The notes under the pieces were generated by a model, which worked only from the letters and a program-made list of their open reading frames with translations, did no database searches and was not told the DNA's origin. Position numbers and translations under genes: made by a program. Positions 51,606-59,437 of a DNA stretch of 64,000 nt are shown in pieces (within the stretch, counting starts at the first letter, position 1; every line of letters starts with the position of its first letter). Origin of the DNA: CAVVNN01 sp963838035 (GTDB lineage: Bacteria > Actinomycetota > Thermoleophilia > Solirubrobacterales > 70-9). Where the stretch lies: assembly GCA_963838035.1 (NCBI GenBank), contig CAWIPM010000001.1:62001-126000 (forward strand), read 5' to 3'.

Positions 51606-53132
51606 ATGGCCCCCATCGATCCAGTGCGCCGCCTTCGCGAGCTAGCTCGCGACGAGACCGGTATGGCTCTGCCGTTCGCGCTCTTCGCGATGATCGCCAG
51701 CATGGCGCTGGCCGGCGCCGCCGTGATGGCGACGGTCGACGTTCAGCACGGGGCGCAGCGCGACAACTCCGCCAAGGGCGCGATCGCAGCCGCCGACGCC
51801 GGTGCCAACGTCGCAAGGCTGCGGCTTGCCCGCTATGCGACCGTGCTCGCCACGCAACCCTGCCTCAAGTTGAGTGCCACGAACACGCTGGAAGGCACGG
51901 TTGCCGAAAGCGACGGCTGGTGCCCTGATGTCAGCGGCACGGTCGGCGGCGGGAGCTACGTGTACCGGGTCAGCCCCGCCGGGTCGACCTGCGGCGCCTA
52001 CAAGCTCTGCGTCATCTCGACTGGGATCGTCGGCGGTGTCAGCCGGCGAATCGAGGTGACCTTCAACGAATCGGCTGTGCAGCAGGCCGCAGAAACAGAA
52101 CCCAGCATCGAAGAAGGGGGCGGCGAAGAAGGCGGCGGCGGGAGCCAGGAAAACGGCTTGTCGGGATTTGAGGGGCTGATCGGCCAGGCCGGGATAGAAC
52201 TCAGCGGCAACGCCGACGTGCGGGTCGGCGTCGGCACCAACGGTGACGTCACCGCCGAAGGCAACGCCAGCGTCTGCGGCGACATCCGTCACGGCGTCGG
52301 CAAAGGCTGGCACACGACAGGCAACGCCTCTCAGTGCAACGGCTACGAAGTGACCGAAGGCAACACGGTCATGCCGCCGGTCAGCAGCTTCATGCCGGCG
52401 GACATCGCGACAAACAACTCCGACTACCGACTGGTCGAGTGCACGACGACAAAGCCGGTGAAAGAACCGAGCGGCTGCGAATCCGATGCCTACAGCGGCC
52501 ACCGGAACTCGACCAAACCCTGGAACGCGAGCGCGCGCGCGGTCGCCGTCGCGAGCAACGACACCCTCACCCTGTCTGGCGGCGACTACTGGATCTGCTC
52601 GCTCAGTCTGAGCGGCAACTCCCAGTTGATCATGGCCGCGGGTGCCCAGGTGCGCCTCTTCTTCGACACGCCCGAGAACTGCGGCCTCTCGCCGGGGACC
52701 GCCCAGATCGCCCTCAGCGGCAACACCAGGATCGCCTCCTCCAACAAACTCGCCATGCCGGCCTTCTACCTGCTCGGCTCCGAAACGGTTCCGACCAGCG
52801 TCAACCTGACCGGCAACGCGAGCACGACCGACGAATTCGTCATCTACGGGCCCAACACGACCATGAACATCTCCGGCAACGCGACCTACAAGGGCGTGAT
52901 CGCCGGCAAGAAGGTCGTGATGAGCGGCAACGGGAAAATCGAAGACGACAGCAGCTACGAACCGCCGGCTGAAATCAAGCCGACCATCGAACCATCGCAG
53001 CCCAAAGAAGGCGAACCGCCCGGCGGCGGATCCAGCACGACCGTCACGACGGCGCGCTACTTCACGCCGCAGACCTACGTCGAGTGCAGCGGCACCGCCT
53101 CGGCTGGCTCCCAGCCGGACGCGGACTGCTGA
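51606..53132 (+). CDS. Prepilin-like secreted protein with SGN repeats
   Basis: A 508-residue protein in the pilus block. The N-terminus ELARDETGMALPFALFAMIA with a long hydrophobic helix is a class-III-like prepilin signal (cleavage after DETG). The body has an acidic Gly-rich linker (EEGGGEEGGGGS), then a beta-helix-like part with recurring S/TGN units (ELSGNAD, SLSGNSQ, ALSGNTR, NLTGNAS, NISGNAT, VMSGNGK). It likely acts as a minor pilin or tip adhesin (inference). ATG 51606 is chosen because it places the short basic leader before the prepilin site. Confidence 0.72.
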   Translation: MAPIDPVRRLRELARDETGMALPFALFAMIASMALAGAAVMATVDVQHGAQRDNSAKGAIAAADAGANVARLRLARYATVLATQPCLKLSATNTLEGTVAESDGWCPDVSGTVGGGSYVYRVSPAGSTCGAYKLCVISTGIVGGVSRRIEVTFNESAVQQAAETEPSIEEGGGEEGGGGSQENGLSGFEGLIGQAGIELSGNADVRVGVGTNGDVTAEGNASVCGDIRHGVGKGWHTTGNASQCNGYEVTEGNTVMPPVSSFMPADIATNNSDYRLVECTTTKPVKEPSGCESDAYSGHRNSTKPWNASARAVAVASNDTLTLSGGDYWICSLSLSGNSQLIMAAGAQVRLFFDTPENCGLSPGTAQIALSGNTRIASSNKLAMPAFYLLGSETVPTSVNLTGNASTTDEFVIYGPNTTMNISGNATYKGVIAGKKVVMSGNGKIEDDSSYEPPAEIKPTIEPSQPKEGEPPGGGSSTTVTTARYFTPQTYVECSGTASAGSQPDADC

Positions 53133-53214
53133 GCCCGGTCCCGGCGTCTCGGCGGCGAATCTCGCCCACCGCTCAAGCTAGATGCCAAAGCTGTCGAGCT
53201 AGATAAGCGAACGT

Positions 53215-53829
53215 ATGCGGGAGAAGCTCAACAGCAACCCCCTGGCGCAGATCGCCGTGGTCGGCGTGCTGCTCGCTGTGGTAGGCGTCTTCGCACTCTC
53301 CTCGATGGGCGGCAAGGGAGGTGAAGAAGCCGAATCGAGCAGCACGACCAGCTCGGCGAGCGTCACGGCTCCGGCCGGCTCGGCCTCGGTTACGGCGACC
53401 GCCACGACCCCGTCGGCGAGCGCATCCTCGACCTCCGCCTCGGCGGCGAGCGTTCCCGCCGTGACGGCACCGCGCCTTCCGCATCGCGTTACGGTCGCCT
53501 TCGATGCTAACCGGACCGTGGTCCTGCTGATCGTGAAGCGGGGTGGGATCGACGACGTCATGACCGCCGTCGACTCCCTGCCGCTCAAATTCACGCGTGG
53601 CGTGTCGTTGTTCGTCGTGCCGGCAAACAAGATCGCCAACTACGCGGCGATCACCCAGGGCGTCGATGTCGAACGCGTACCGGCACTCGTAGTGGTGCGG
53701 CCCAAGAGCCTCGACCGCGGTTTTGCCACCGCCTCGGTCAACTACGGCTTTCAGACTCCGCAGAGCATCGTCCAGGCCGTGATCGACGCCCGCTACAAGG
53801 GCCGCACGCTCGACTACCACCCATATTAG
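53215..53829 (+). CDS. Membrane-anchored protein in pilus operon, unknown function
   Basis: A 204-residue protein. One transmembrane helix (AQIAVVGVLLAVVGVFAL) after a basic start, a Ser/Thr/Ala-rich linker (residues about 45-85), then a globular domain with RVTVAFDANRTVVLLIVKRG, FVVPANKIANYAAITQGVDVERVP and ALVVVRP that reads like a thioredoxin-type fold without a CxxC. The stop lies 1 bp before the pilB start, so co-translation is likely. It may be an alignment or stability factor, but this is a guess from position. Confidence 0.7.
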   Translation: MREKLNSNPLAQIAVVGVLLAVVGVFALSSMGGKGGEEAESSSTTSSASVTAPAGSASVTATATTPSASASSTSASAASVPAVTAPRLPHRVTVAFDANRTVVLLIVKRGGIDDVMTAVDSLPLKFTRGVSLFVVPANKIANYAAITQGVDVERVPALVVVRPKSLDRGFATASVNYGFQTPQSIVQAVIDARYKGRTLDYHPY

Positions 53830-53830
53830 C

Positions 53831-55624
53831 GTGGGCTCGCCGGACTTCCCCAGCCACCTGCGGCCGGTTCCCGACTCCGGCGACTCGACCGCGCCCAGCC
53901 TCGACCGGGGCAGAGACGGCACGCCGGGTCTGACGCCGCCTGTCGCCCGCGGGCGCTCAAGCGGCTTCGTCACCGACGTTTTGGTCGATCTCGGCTTCGT
54001 CGCGGAAGACCGCGTGCGCCAGGGGATCGAAGAAGCCCGCACGGCGGTCATGCCGCCGGAGGCGCTGTTGCTCCAGCAGGGTGCGGTGACCGGGGACCAA
54101 CTGTCCCGCGCGGTCGCCGAGCGCTACGGCCTCGACCACATCGACCTCTCCGCCTACCAGGTCGACATGGCGGCGGCGAACCTGATCACGGTCAACACGG
54201 CGCGCCGCTACAGGGCGCTGCCGGTCGGCTTCGACGACAAGCAGACGCTGCTGGTCGCGATGGCCGACCCGACCAACGTGCTCGCCGTCGATGACATCCA
54301 GATCGCCACCGGTCTCGACTGCCGCGTCGCGGTCGCCGCCGAGGAGGACATCGAATCGCTGATCGGCCGTCTCAACACGCTTCAGAGCTCCGTCAGCGAG
54401 GCGGCGCTCGAGCGTGAGGCGGAGGTCGAGGAAGAGCTTGCCGAGGTCAGCGACATGCAGGTCAGCGCCGAGGACGCGCCGGTGATCAAGCTCGTCTACA
54501 GCATCCTCGGCCAGGCGGTGGGGGAGGGCGCCTCCGACGTCCACTTCGAGCCCGAGGAAGACGAGATGCGGGTGCGCTTTCGGATCGACGGCGTGCTCAG
54601 GGAGGCAGCGCATGTCCCCAAGCGGATGGTCAACGCGGTCGTCTCCCGGATCAAGATCATGAGCGACCTCGACATCGCCGAGAAACGGGTCCCCCAGGAC
54701 GGCCGCGTCAGCGTCACGGTCGAGGATCGCCGCGTTGACCTCCGCATCACCACGCTGCCGACCCAGCGCGGCGAGGGGGCGACGATCCGCATCCTCGACA
54801 AGGACAACACGCAGCGCACTCTCGACGAGCTCGGCATGGACGGCTCGGCCCGCGAGCGCTTCGAAGCGTCCTTCCACCAGGCCTACGGCGCCGTCCTCGT
54901 CACCGGGCCCACCGGCTCCGGCAAGTCGACGACCCTCTACGCGGCGCTCCAGGAGCTGAACGAAATCGAGAAGAACATCGTCACGATCGAGGACCCGGTC
55001 GAGTACCGGCTTGGCGGGATCAACCAGATCAACGTCAACCGCAAGGCCGGGCTCGACTTCGCCACCGGCCTGCGCTCGATCCTGCGCGCCGACCCCGATG
55101 TCGTCATGGTCGGCGAGATCCGCGACGGCGAGACGGCGCGGATCGCGATCGAGGCGGCGCTGACAGGGCACATGATGCTTACCACCCTGCACACCAACGA
55201 TGCCCCCGGGGCGGTCACCCGCCTGACCAAGATGGGGATCGAGGCCTTCCTGATCGCCTCCGCGGTGGACTGCGTGGTCGCCCAGCGGCTGGCGCGCAAG
55301 CTCTGCACCCACTGCAAGCGGCGCACGATCGTGCCCCAGGAGGCGCTCCTCGACGCGAACCTCAGGGTGGCAGTCGAGATCGAGGCCTACGAGCCGATTG
55401 GCTGCTCGCGCTGCAACCAGAGCGGCTACCGCGGCCGGATCGGGATCTACTCGGTAATGACGATGAGCGAGCGGATCAAGGAGATGACGGTCGAGCAGGG
55501 CTCCGAGGCGGAGATCGCCGCTGTGGCCCGCGAAGAGGGGATGCTCACCCTGCGCGAGGACGGGCTGATCAAGGTGCGCAGCGGCATTACCAGCCTCGAG
55601 GAGGTCCTCCGTGTCACCGCATAG
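53831..55624 (+). CDS. pilB: Type IV pilus assembly ATPase PilB
   Basis: A 597-residue GspE/PilB ATPase from GTG 53831. Residues about 45-185 form the MshEN/T2SSE_N domain (SSGFVTDVLVDLGFVAEDRV, YQVDMAAANLITVNTARRYR), which in relatives binds c-di-GMP or partners. The core has the Asp box, Walker A GPTGSGKST (near 359-367), Walker B region DPDVVMVGEIRDGETARIAI and zinc-binding Cys pairs CTHC and CSRC. It powers pilus extension. The leader (residues 1-44) is Pro/Gly-rich and probably disordered. Confidence 0.93.
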   Translation: MGSPDFPSHLRPVPDSGDSTAPSLDRGRDGTPGLTPPVARGRSSGFVTDVLVDLGFVAEDRVRQGIEEARTAVMPPEALLLQQGAVTGDQLSRAVAERYGLDHIDLSAYQVDMAAANLITVNTARRYRALPVGFDDKQTLLVAMADPTNVLAVDDIQIATGLDCRVAVAAEEDIESLIGRLNTLQSSVSEAALEREAEVEEELAEVSDMQVSAEDAPVIKLVYSILGQAVGEGASDVHFEPEEDEMRVRFRIDGVLREAAHVPKRMVNAVVSRIKIMSDLDIAEKRVPQDGRVSVTVEDRRVDLRITTLPTQRGEGATIRILDKDNTQRTLDELGMDGSARERFEASFHQAYGAVLVTGPTGSGKSTTLYAALQELNEIEKNIVTIEDPVEYRLGGINQINVNRKAGLDFATGLRSILRADPDVVMVGEIRDGETARIAIEAALTGHMMLTTLHTNDAPGAVTRLTKMGIEAFLIASAVDCVVAQRLARKLCTHCKRRTIVPQEALLDANLRVAVEIEAYEPIGCSRCNQSGYRGRIGIYSVMTMSERIKEMTVEQGSEAEIAAVAREEGMLTLREDGLIKVRSGITSLEEVLRVTA

Positions 55625-55667
55625 TTGCTTTCGGGTATCGAGGAATCGGGCCTGGAGGCCGATCTAG

Positions 55668-56873
55668 ATGGCAATGGACTTCGACTTCTCAGAGGTTCTG
55701 CGCCGCATGGTCGAGGCCAAGGCCTCCGACGTGCACCTGTCCCCCGGCTTCCCGCCGGCGATCCGCGAAAAGGGCCAGATCGCTCCGATGGACGGCTTTC
55801 CCGTCCTCTCCGGGCAGGACACGCGCGAGGTCGTCTACAGCATCCTCAACGACGACCAGCGCAAACGCTTCGAGAACCACAAACAGCTCGACTTCGCCTA
55901 CGCGATCCCGAATGTCGCCCGCTTCCGCGTCAACTGCTTCTTCCAGCGCGGCTCGGTCAGCGCCGCCTTCCGCCTCGTGCCGCAGGAGATCCCCACGCTG
56001 GAGTCGCTTGCCGTGCCGTCTGTGCTGCGCGAGTTGACCGCCAAACCTCGCGGCTTCGTCCTCATCACCGGCCCGACTGGCTCGGGAAAGAGCACGACCC
56101 TGGCGGCGATGGTCGACGTGATCAACACCGAGCGCCCGGACCACATCCTCACGATCGAGGACCCGATCGAGTTCCTGCACCAGCACAAGCGCTCGATCGT
56201 CAACCAGCGTGAGGTCGGCTCCGACGCCGAGGACTTCGCGCTCGGCCTGCGCGCCGCGCTGCGAGAGGACCCCGACGTGATCCTGGTCGGCGAGATGCGC
56301 GACCTGGAGACGATCTCCACCGCGCTGACCGCGGCCGAGACCGGCCATCTCGTCTTCGCCACCCTGCACACGCAGTCCACGGCGCAGACCGTCGACCGGA
56401 TCATCGACGTCTTCCCGCCCCAGCAGCAGGGGCAGGTGCGAACCCAGCTCTCGATCGCCCTGCAGGGGATCGTCACCCAGCAGCTGCTGCCGACCGCCGA
56501 CGGCAGGGGCCGCGTGGTGGCCTGCGAGGTGCTGGTGCCGACGCCGGCGATCCGCAACCTGATCCGCGAGGGCAAGACGCACCAGATCTACGCCGCAGTG
56601 CAGACCTCGGGGGCGGTCGGGATGCAGACGATGGACTCCGACCTGGCGCGGCTGGTGCGGGAGGGTGCGATCACCCGCTCGCTGGCCGAACAGCGGGCCT
56701 CGGTGCCCGAGGAGTTGAAACGGCTGCTCAGTGGCGTCGCGCCGATGGCACCGCAAGCGGCGCCGGCCGGAGCTCCCGCGGGCGCCCCGGGGAACGGCTC
56801 GGCTGCATCACCCACGCCACCGGCCGCTTCGGCCGCGCCGCCGGCACCGCCCGCATACACCCAGGGAGCCTAG
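55668..56873 (+). CDS. pilT: Type IV pilus retraction ATPase PilT
   Basis: A 401-residue ATPase. It has KASDVHLSPGFPPAIREKGQ at the N-terminus, Walker A GPTGSGKST (135-143), DPIEFLHQHKRSIVNQREVG, DPDVILVGEMRDLETISTAL, and the retraction hallmark AIRNLIREGKTHQI near 296-309. A C-terminal tail of about 40 residues is Ala/Pro-rich. It drives pilus retraction and twitching. It starts 43 bp after pilB and ends 3 bp before pilC. Confidence 0.93.
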   Translation: MAMDFDFSEVLRRMVEAKASDVHLSPGFPPAIREKGQIAPMDGFPVLSGQDTREVVYSILNDDQRKRFENHKQLDFAYAIPNVARFRVNCFFQRGSVSAAFRLVPQEIPTLESLAVPSVLRELTAKPRGFVLITGPTGSGKSTTLAAMVDVINTERPDHILTIEDPIEFLHQHKRSIVNQREVGSDAEDFALGLRAALREDPDVILVGEMRDLETISTALTAAETGHLVFATLHTQSTAQTVDRIIDVFPPQQQGQVRTQLSIALQGIVTQQLLPTADGRGRVVACEVLVPTPAIRNLIREGKTHQIYAAVQTSGAVGMQTMDSDLARLVREGAITRSLAEQRASVPEELKRLLSGVAPMAPQAAPAGAPAGAPGNGSAASPTPPAASAAPPAPPAYTQGA

Positions 56874-56876
56874 CGG

Positions 56877-58121
56877 ATGGCCGCCGCCACGACGTTCAGC
56901 TTCCGCGCCTTGGACCTGGCTGGCGCCGCCTCAGCCGGCGAGGTCGAGGCCGAGTCCAAGGCCCAGGTCACTGATCAGCTGCGCCAGCGCGGCCTGATCG
57001 TCCTCGACGTGACCGAGAAGGCCTCGCCGTTCAACATCGAGGACTTCTTCAAGCGCTGGCAGGGCGTCGCCATGCGGGAGCTGGCCGTCTTCTCGCGTCA
57101 GTTCGCGACCCTGGTTGCCTCGGGGATGCCGATGCTGCGCACCCTGCACACGCTCGAGGAGCAGACCCAGGACGAGATGATCAAAGAGGCCGTCGCCGGG
57201 GTGCGGGCCGACGTCGAGGCCGGCTCGACGCTGGAGCAGGCGATGGCGCGCCATCCGAGGGTCTTCGACCGCCTGTTCCGCGCGATGGTCCGCTCCGGGG
57301 AGCAGTCGGGACGCCTTGAGGACGCGCTCGACCGGATCGCCTTCCAGGTGGAGAAAACCGACGCCCTGCGGCGCCAGGTCAAATCGGCGCTTATGTACCC
57401 GGCGCTGGTCTTCGGCTTCGCGATCGTGGTGCTGGTCGCGATCGTCGTCTTCGTGATTCCGGTCTTCGTCAACATCTTCAATGAAATCGCCGCCGAACAT
57501 CCGGGCGAAAGCGCGGCGCTGCCGGCGCCGACCCAGCTCTGCGTGAACGTGTCGAACGCGCTGACGGGGTACTGGTTCCTGATTATCCCCGGCCTTATCA
57601 TCGGCTTCTTCGCCTTCTTCAGGTGGAAGAAGACCGAACGCGGCAAGGAGATATGGCAGCGCTTCACGCTGCGGATCCCGGCCAAGATCGGCGACGTGAT
57701 CCAGAAGGTGGCGCTGGCCCGCTGGTCGCGCACCTTCTCCGGCTCGGTCTCCTCCGGCGTGCCGATGCTGCAGGCAGTCAAGCTGACCGGGGAGACGGCG
57801 GGAAACATCGTGATCGAGCGCGCAATGGACGAGGTGTACGCCTCGGTCAAGCGGGGCGGCTCGCTCGCCGGGCCGATCGAACAGAACCCGATCTTCCCCC
57901 CCATGGTCGGCCACATGGTCGCGGTCGGCGAGGAGACCGGCCAGCTCGAGCACATGATGACCAAGATCGCCGACTTCTACGAGGCCGAGGTCGACGCCAA
58001 GGTGAAGGCGCTGACGGCGCTGATCGAGCCGCTGATGATCGTCTTCGTCGGCGCCATGGTCGGCTTCATCGTGATCTCGATGTACCTGCCGCTGATCAGC
58101 GTCTACGAAAAGATCCGCTGA
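56877..58121 (+). CDS. pilC: Type IV pilus inner-membrane platform protein PilC
   Basis: A 414-residue GspF/PilC protein with two repeated T2SSF domains. Residues about 70-190 include FSRQFATLVASGMPMLRTLH and about 270-395 include RTFSGSVSSGVPMLQAVKLT. Three hydrophobic segments are visible, including ALVFGFAIVVLVAIVVFVI and a C-terminal GAMVGFIVISMYLPLISVY. It is the platform that PilB and PilT turn. The usual downstream pilus genes (pilA, pilD, pilM-O) do not follow; an accessory segment begins. Confidence 0.92.
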   Translation: MAAATTFSFRALDLAGAASAGEVEAESKAQVTDQLRQRGLIVLDVTEKASPFNIEDFFKRWQGVAMRELAVFSRQFATLVASGMPMLRTLHTLEEQTQDEMIKEAVAGVRADVEAGSTLEQAMARHPRVFDRLFRAMVRSGEQSGRLEDALDRIAFQVEKTDALRRQVKSALMYPALVFGFAIVVLVAIVVFVIPVFVNIFNEIAAEHPGESAALPAPTQLCVNVSNALTGYWFLIIPGLIIGFFAFFRWKKTERGKEIWQRFTLRIPAKIGDVIQKVALARWSRTFSGSVSSGVPMLQAVKLTGETAGNIVIERAMDEVYASVKRGGSLAGPIEQNPIFPPMVGHMVAVGEETGQLEHMMTKIADFYEAEVDAKVKALTALIEPLMIVFVGAMVGFIVISMYLPLISVYEKIR

Positions 58122-58158
58122 GCCAACGCTGTTCCAGCGCAACCTTGGGGGGTTCTCG

Positions 58159-58195
58159 AACCTTTGAAAGGTTACGTGCTAACCTTACAAAGCTT
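58159..58195. promoter_or_regulatory. Tandem palindromic operator before fic
   Basis: AACCTTTGAAAGGTT (58159-58173) is a perfect palindrome with a 1-bp centre, and AACCTTACAAAGCTT (58181-58195) is a near-copy 22 bp further on, on the same DNA face. A third half-like AACC...GGTT lies at 58141-58154. They precede the fic start by about 30 bp. Confidence 0.6.
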
Positions 58196-58222
58196 GAGTA
58201 GCTCTGAAAGGAAACGGCCACG

Positions 58223-59437
58223 TTGAACGGCGAGCAAGGTATAACACCTGAGCTTTTGGGGCTCTACGAGGAGCACCTATGGCCCAGCAATCCAGGCGCC
58301 TACGGACGCAGGGCCCGTAAAGGAGGTCGCTACCAAGCGTTCATCCCCGATCCGATCTCCGAACGGTCCTTTCTCCTCGATGGCGAAGCAGGCGCATTGC
58401 TACATGAGGCTGCGAAGGCGCTCGAGCACCTGGAGCAGTCGCCGACCCGCGTGGCGACACTCGGGGCGGTTGCGCAGAATCTGCTGCGCTCCGAGAGTGT
58501 GGCCTCGTCCCGTATTGAGGGTGTGGTCATTTCGCACAAGCGCCTCGTGCGCGCCGCCCAAAGGGGAGCAGGCAAACACCGCGGCGACAACCGCGTGGCG
58601 GGGGTGCTCGGCAATGTCGAGGCGATGAAGCGAGCGATCGCGATCGGCGAGAAGGGTGAGCCATTCGCTGTCAGCGATCTGCTCGAAATCCATCGGCTCC
58701 TCCTTCGCTTCACCGAGGATCGCCGGATCGCCGGCGTCGTCCGCGAGGCGCAGAATTGGATTGGCGGAAACGACTACAACCCCGTCGGCGCCGCCTACGT
58801 GCCTCCCCCTCCCGCGCGCGTGCCAGACCTGCTGTCGGATCTCTGCGCCTTCATCAACCGGGACGACCTGCCCCCAATCGCCCAGTCGGCGATAGCCCAC
58901 GCCCAGTTCGAGACCATCCACCCGTTTGCCGATGGCAACGGCCGGACCGGACGAGCGCTCATCTATGCGATCCTGCGCAGGCGGGGGGAGATCCCCAGTT
59001 ACATCCCCCCGATCAGCCTCGTGCTGGGAGCCGCCCCAAAGGCCTACATCGCTGGATTGACGGAGTACAGGGAAGGCGATGTCCGCCGCTGGTGCGGCTC
59101 CTTCGCTCACGCGACGACCAGCGCGGCACGCGAGGCCGAGCGGCTCGCTCAGGCGATAGAGGTACTGCAGGAGGGATGGCTCGAGCGCTTGGGGCAGCCA
59201 CGCAAAGACGCCGCGGCGCGCCAGCTGGTCGGCGCGCTGCCCGAGCAGCCGGTCATCGACGTGCCGGCCGCCCAACGGCTGAGCGGCAAATCGCATGTCG
59301 CGGTAGGCAACGCGATGCGGCAGCTGGAGGAAGCCGGCATCCTCCGCAGGCTCGACGAGCGAAAGTGGGGCCGGGTCTGGGAGTGCGACGAGCTCCTAGA
59401 ACTCGTCGAAGACTTCGAGAAGGCCGTCTCCTACTGA
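58223..59437 (+). CDS. fic: Fic-family AMP-transferase with class II autoinhibition and C-terminal wHTH
   Basis: A 404-residue protein. TTG 58223 follows GAAAGGA by about 10 nt. The inhibitory motif SSRIEG (S95-xxx-E99-G100) lies N-terminal to the catalytic motif HPFADGNGRTGR (233-244), so it is a class II Fic. The C-terminus (about 335-404), with ALPEQPVIDVPAAQRLSGKS and MRQLEEAGILRRLDERKWGR, is a winged helix. It likely transfers AMP to a target and may repress its own gene through the palindromes. No separate antitoxin is needed in class II. It converges on 59431-61347 with a 7-bp overlap. Confidence 0.9.
   Translation: MNGEQGITPELLGLYEEHLWPSNPGAYGRRARKGGRYQAFIPDPISERSFLLDGEAGALLHEAAKALEHLEQSPTRVATLGAVAQNLLRSESVASSRIEGVVISHKRLVRAAQRGAGKHRGDNRVAGVLGNVEAMKRAIAIGEKGEPFAVSDLLEIHRLLLRFTEDRRIAGVVREAQNWIGGNDYNPVGAAYVPPPPARVPDLLSDLCAFINRDDLPPIAQSAIAHAQFETIHPFADGNGRTGRALIYAILRRRGEIPSYIPPISLVLGAAPKAYIAGLTEYREGDVRRWCGSFAHATTSAAREAERLAQAIEVLQEGWLERLGQPRKDAAARQLVGALPEQPVIDVPAAQRLSGKSHVAVGNAMRQLEEAGILRRLDERKWGRVWECDELLELVEDFEKAVSY

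Noticed and set aside
53957..55312. 451-codon antisense frame opposite pilB
   Set aside because: Shadow of a well-conserved ATPase gene, with no family features.
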